This document shows positions 12,755 through 13,908 of a stretch of DNA of 13,908 bases, one piece after another. A program made the translations under genes and the position numbers. A model generated the notes under the pieces. It did no database searches. It saw only the letters and a program-made list of their open reading frames with translations, and was not told the DNA's origin. The stretch is from Phenylobacterium sp. (GTDB lineage Bacteria > Pseudomonadota > Alphaproteobacteria > Caulobacterales > Caulobacteraceae): positions 1 to 13,908 of the forward strand of contig JAQGIJ010000651.1 of assembly GCA_028291285.1 (NCBI GenBank). Direction: 5' to 3'. Each line of letters begins with the position of its first letter. Position 1 is the stretch's first letter.

Positions 12755-13908
12755 TTAGGCGAGGGCGGGCGCCTCCTCGAGGGCGACCGCCTCCACGTCG
12801 GCGTTGTGTCGGCGCGCCGCGATCCAGAAGGCGGCGGCCGCCAGGAAGCCCATCACCCCCAGGCACGCCAGGGCGTGCCCCAGCGCCCGCTGCTCGCCCA
12901 CGATCGGCAGGAGCCGGTCGCTGATCACGCCCACCAGGATGGGCCCGGTCATGGCCCCTCCGATCGTGAAGGTGAACAGCATCACCGCTGAGGCGGTGGC
13001 GCGCATGTCCGAGGTCACCACCGCCTGGGCCGCGGCGAAGGTCATCGGCAGGAAGGACGCCTGCAGCAGAGCGTTCAACGCGATGAATACAAAGAACATC
13101 TGCGGGACGGGCGCCAGAATTGCGGTGATGAAGCAGGGCGCGGCCAAAATCAGCACGAGCGAGAGGAAGCGCAGCCGCCGCGACGGGTCGGTCCTGGCGA
13201 TCCGGTCGCCAATCGCCCCGGCGACGATCATGCCGGCGACGGAGACCGTTCCGCTCATAACCCCATAAGAGATCCCGGCCTGGGTCGCCGAGAAGTGAAA
13301 GGTGCGCATCAGGTAGGCGGCGCCGAACGCGGCGGCAGCGGCGCCAGACATCGAGTTCAATGTGGCGGCCAGCGCCATCCAGACGTAGGAGCGGCGGCTG
13401 ATCAGCACGGCCAGCGCCTCCCTGGTCCGCCGTGGCGCAGCCCCGTGCGCCCGCGGCCGCCGGGGCGGCTCCCTGGCAATCAGGAAGGCGACGGCCAGCA
13501 CGGCCCCCGGGATCCCGAAGATGAAAAGCACCGTGCGCCAGTCGAGCAGGTCCACGAGCACACCGCCTAGCGCCAAGCCTGTCATGATCCCGGCCGGCAC
13601 GCCCGCAGTGTAAAGGCCCAGCGCAAAGCCGCGCCGGTCGGGAAAGAGGTCGGCGATCATGGAATGCGAGGCCGGACTGCAGCCGGCCTCGGCGATGGCC
13701 ACGCCGGCGCGAGTGGCGGCGAGCTGGACGAAGTTGCGCGCCAGCCCACCCATCGCCGTCATCAGGCTCCAGACGGAGACGCAGCCGATCAGCAACCACT
13801 TGCGTGAGGAGGAGTCCGCCATCCGGCCTAGTGGAATTCCGATGACGGCGTTGACCAGCGAGAACGCGACCCCGCCCAGAAGGCCGATCTGCGTGTCGGT
13901 GTTGCTGA
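12755..13908 (-). CDS. MFS transporter, spinster-like (5' end outside the window)
   Basis: An inner-membrane major facilitator superfamily transporter, expected to import the substrate of the catabolic genes that follow. The visible 384 residues start in SNTDTQIGLLGGVAFSLVNA, the first helices. GRMADSSSRKW is the family motif A between helices 2 and 3. It continues through about ten further hydrophobic segments, such as AGVPAGIMTGLALGGVLV and VMLFTFTIGGAMTGPILVGV, to the C-terminus EEAPALA. The central loop is basic (REPPRRPRAHGAAPRRTR), as is usual between the two halves. An internal ATG at 13822 falls inside motif A, so it is not the true start; the gene begins beyond the right edge. It is the first visible gene of the MFS, hydratase and NMO-like operon. 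Confidence 0.9.
   Translation of the reverse strand, partial: SNTDTQIGLLGGVAFSLVNAVIGIPLGRMADSSSRKWLLIGCVSVWSLMTAMGGLARNFVQLAATRAGVAIAEAGCSPASHSMIADLFPDRRGFALGLYTAGVPAGIMTGLALGGVLVDLLDWRTVLFIFGIPGAVLAVAFLIAREPPRRPRAHGAAPRRTREALAVLISRRSYVWMALAATLNSMSGAAAAAFGAAYLMRTFHFSATQAGISYGVMSGTVSVAGMIVAGAIGDRIARTDPSRRLRFLSLVLILAAPCFITAILAPVPQMFFVFIALNALLQASFLPMTFAAAQAVVTSDMRATASAVMLFTFTIGGAMTGPILVGVISDRLLPIVGEQRALGHALACLGVMGFLAAAAFWIAARRHNADVEAVALEEAPALA

Noticed and set aside
11946..13799. A single 617-residue protein covering the hydratase and most of the MFS region
   Set aside because: The part beyond 12746 is the wrong frame of the MFS gene (Arg/Gly/Ala-rich noise). The real MFS frame ends with its own stop at 12755.
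13742..13822. ATG 13822 as start of the MFS protein
   Set aside because: The codon sits inside the conserved GRMAD motif, and the frame continues upstream with the first membrane helices to the window edge.
1..13908. CRISPR array, tRNA, rRNA or phage genes
   Set aside because: No regularly spaced direct repeats, no tRNA-like cloverleaf, no rRNA core sequence and no phage structural motif were recognised on reading both strands.

Overview
The window is GC-rich DNA with short gene spacing. It shows an UrcA-family secreted protein, tiny alphaproteobacterial-type hypothetical proteins, a spinster-like MFS transporter and acyl-CoA catabolism genes. This suggests an alphaproteobacterium of the Caulobacterales type (Phenylobacterium- or Caulobacter-like); that placement is inferred from gene content and style, not from a marker gene. 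No rRNA, tRNA, CRISPR array or intact insertion sequence was seen.

Left part (1-4211), all on the minus strand. The window opens on the first 16 codons of a TIR-domain protein that runs off the left edge. Next are a 60-residue hypothetical protein (256-438), an alpha/beta-hydrolase (639-1700) with its own likely promoter, and a large secreted glycoside hydrolase family 16 protein (1857-4211). The last has hemolysin-type calcium-binding repeats at both ends and Ig-like repeats in between, an architecture typical of type I secretion substrates.

Middle part (4212-6453), small genes. An UrcA-family exported protein (4716-5060) faces two minus-strand small proteins (5362-5571 and 5617-5865) across a gap with four strong inverted repeats. 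Two possible tiny membrane peptides (4390-4506 +, 5894-5989 -) and a 72-residue plus-strand protein (6235-6453) complete this part.

Right part (6477-13908), a CoA-thioester catabolic locus. On the minus strand are an MFS transporter (cut by the right edge), an enoyl-CoA hydratase and a nitronate-monooxygenase-family flavoprotein in one tight operon. A plus-strand gene for a tandem-fused class III (CaiB/BaiF) CoA-transferase of 789 residues follows and ends tail-to-tail with that operon. On the minus strand again come a C-terminal half-copy of the same transferase and a pair of hotdog-fold (MaoC / FAS1-like) dehydratase subunits. Read together: uptake by the MFS protein, CoA activation by the transferase, hydration steps by the two hydratases, and a flavin-dependent step by the NMO-like protein. 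The substrate cannot be read from the sequence; a steroid, terpenoid or branched acid is only a guess from similar clusters.

The most unusual items are the asymmetric CoA-transferase (Asp in the first catalytic position, Asn in the second), its inverted half-copy abutting a possible TetR remnant, and the hairpin cluster at 5087-5284. I found no convincing wholly new system.
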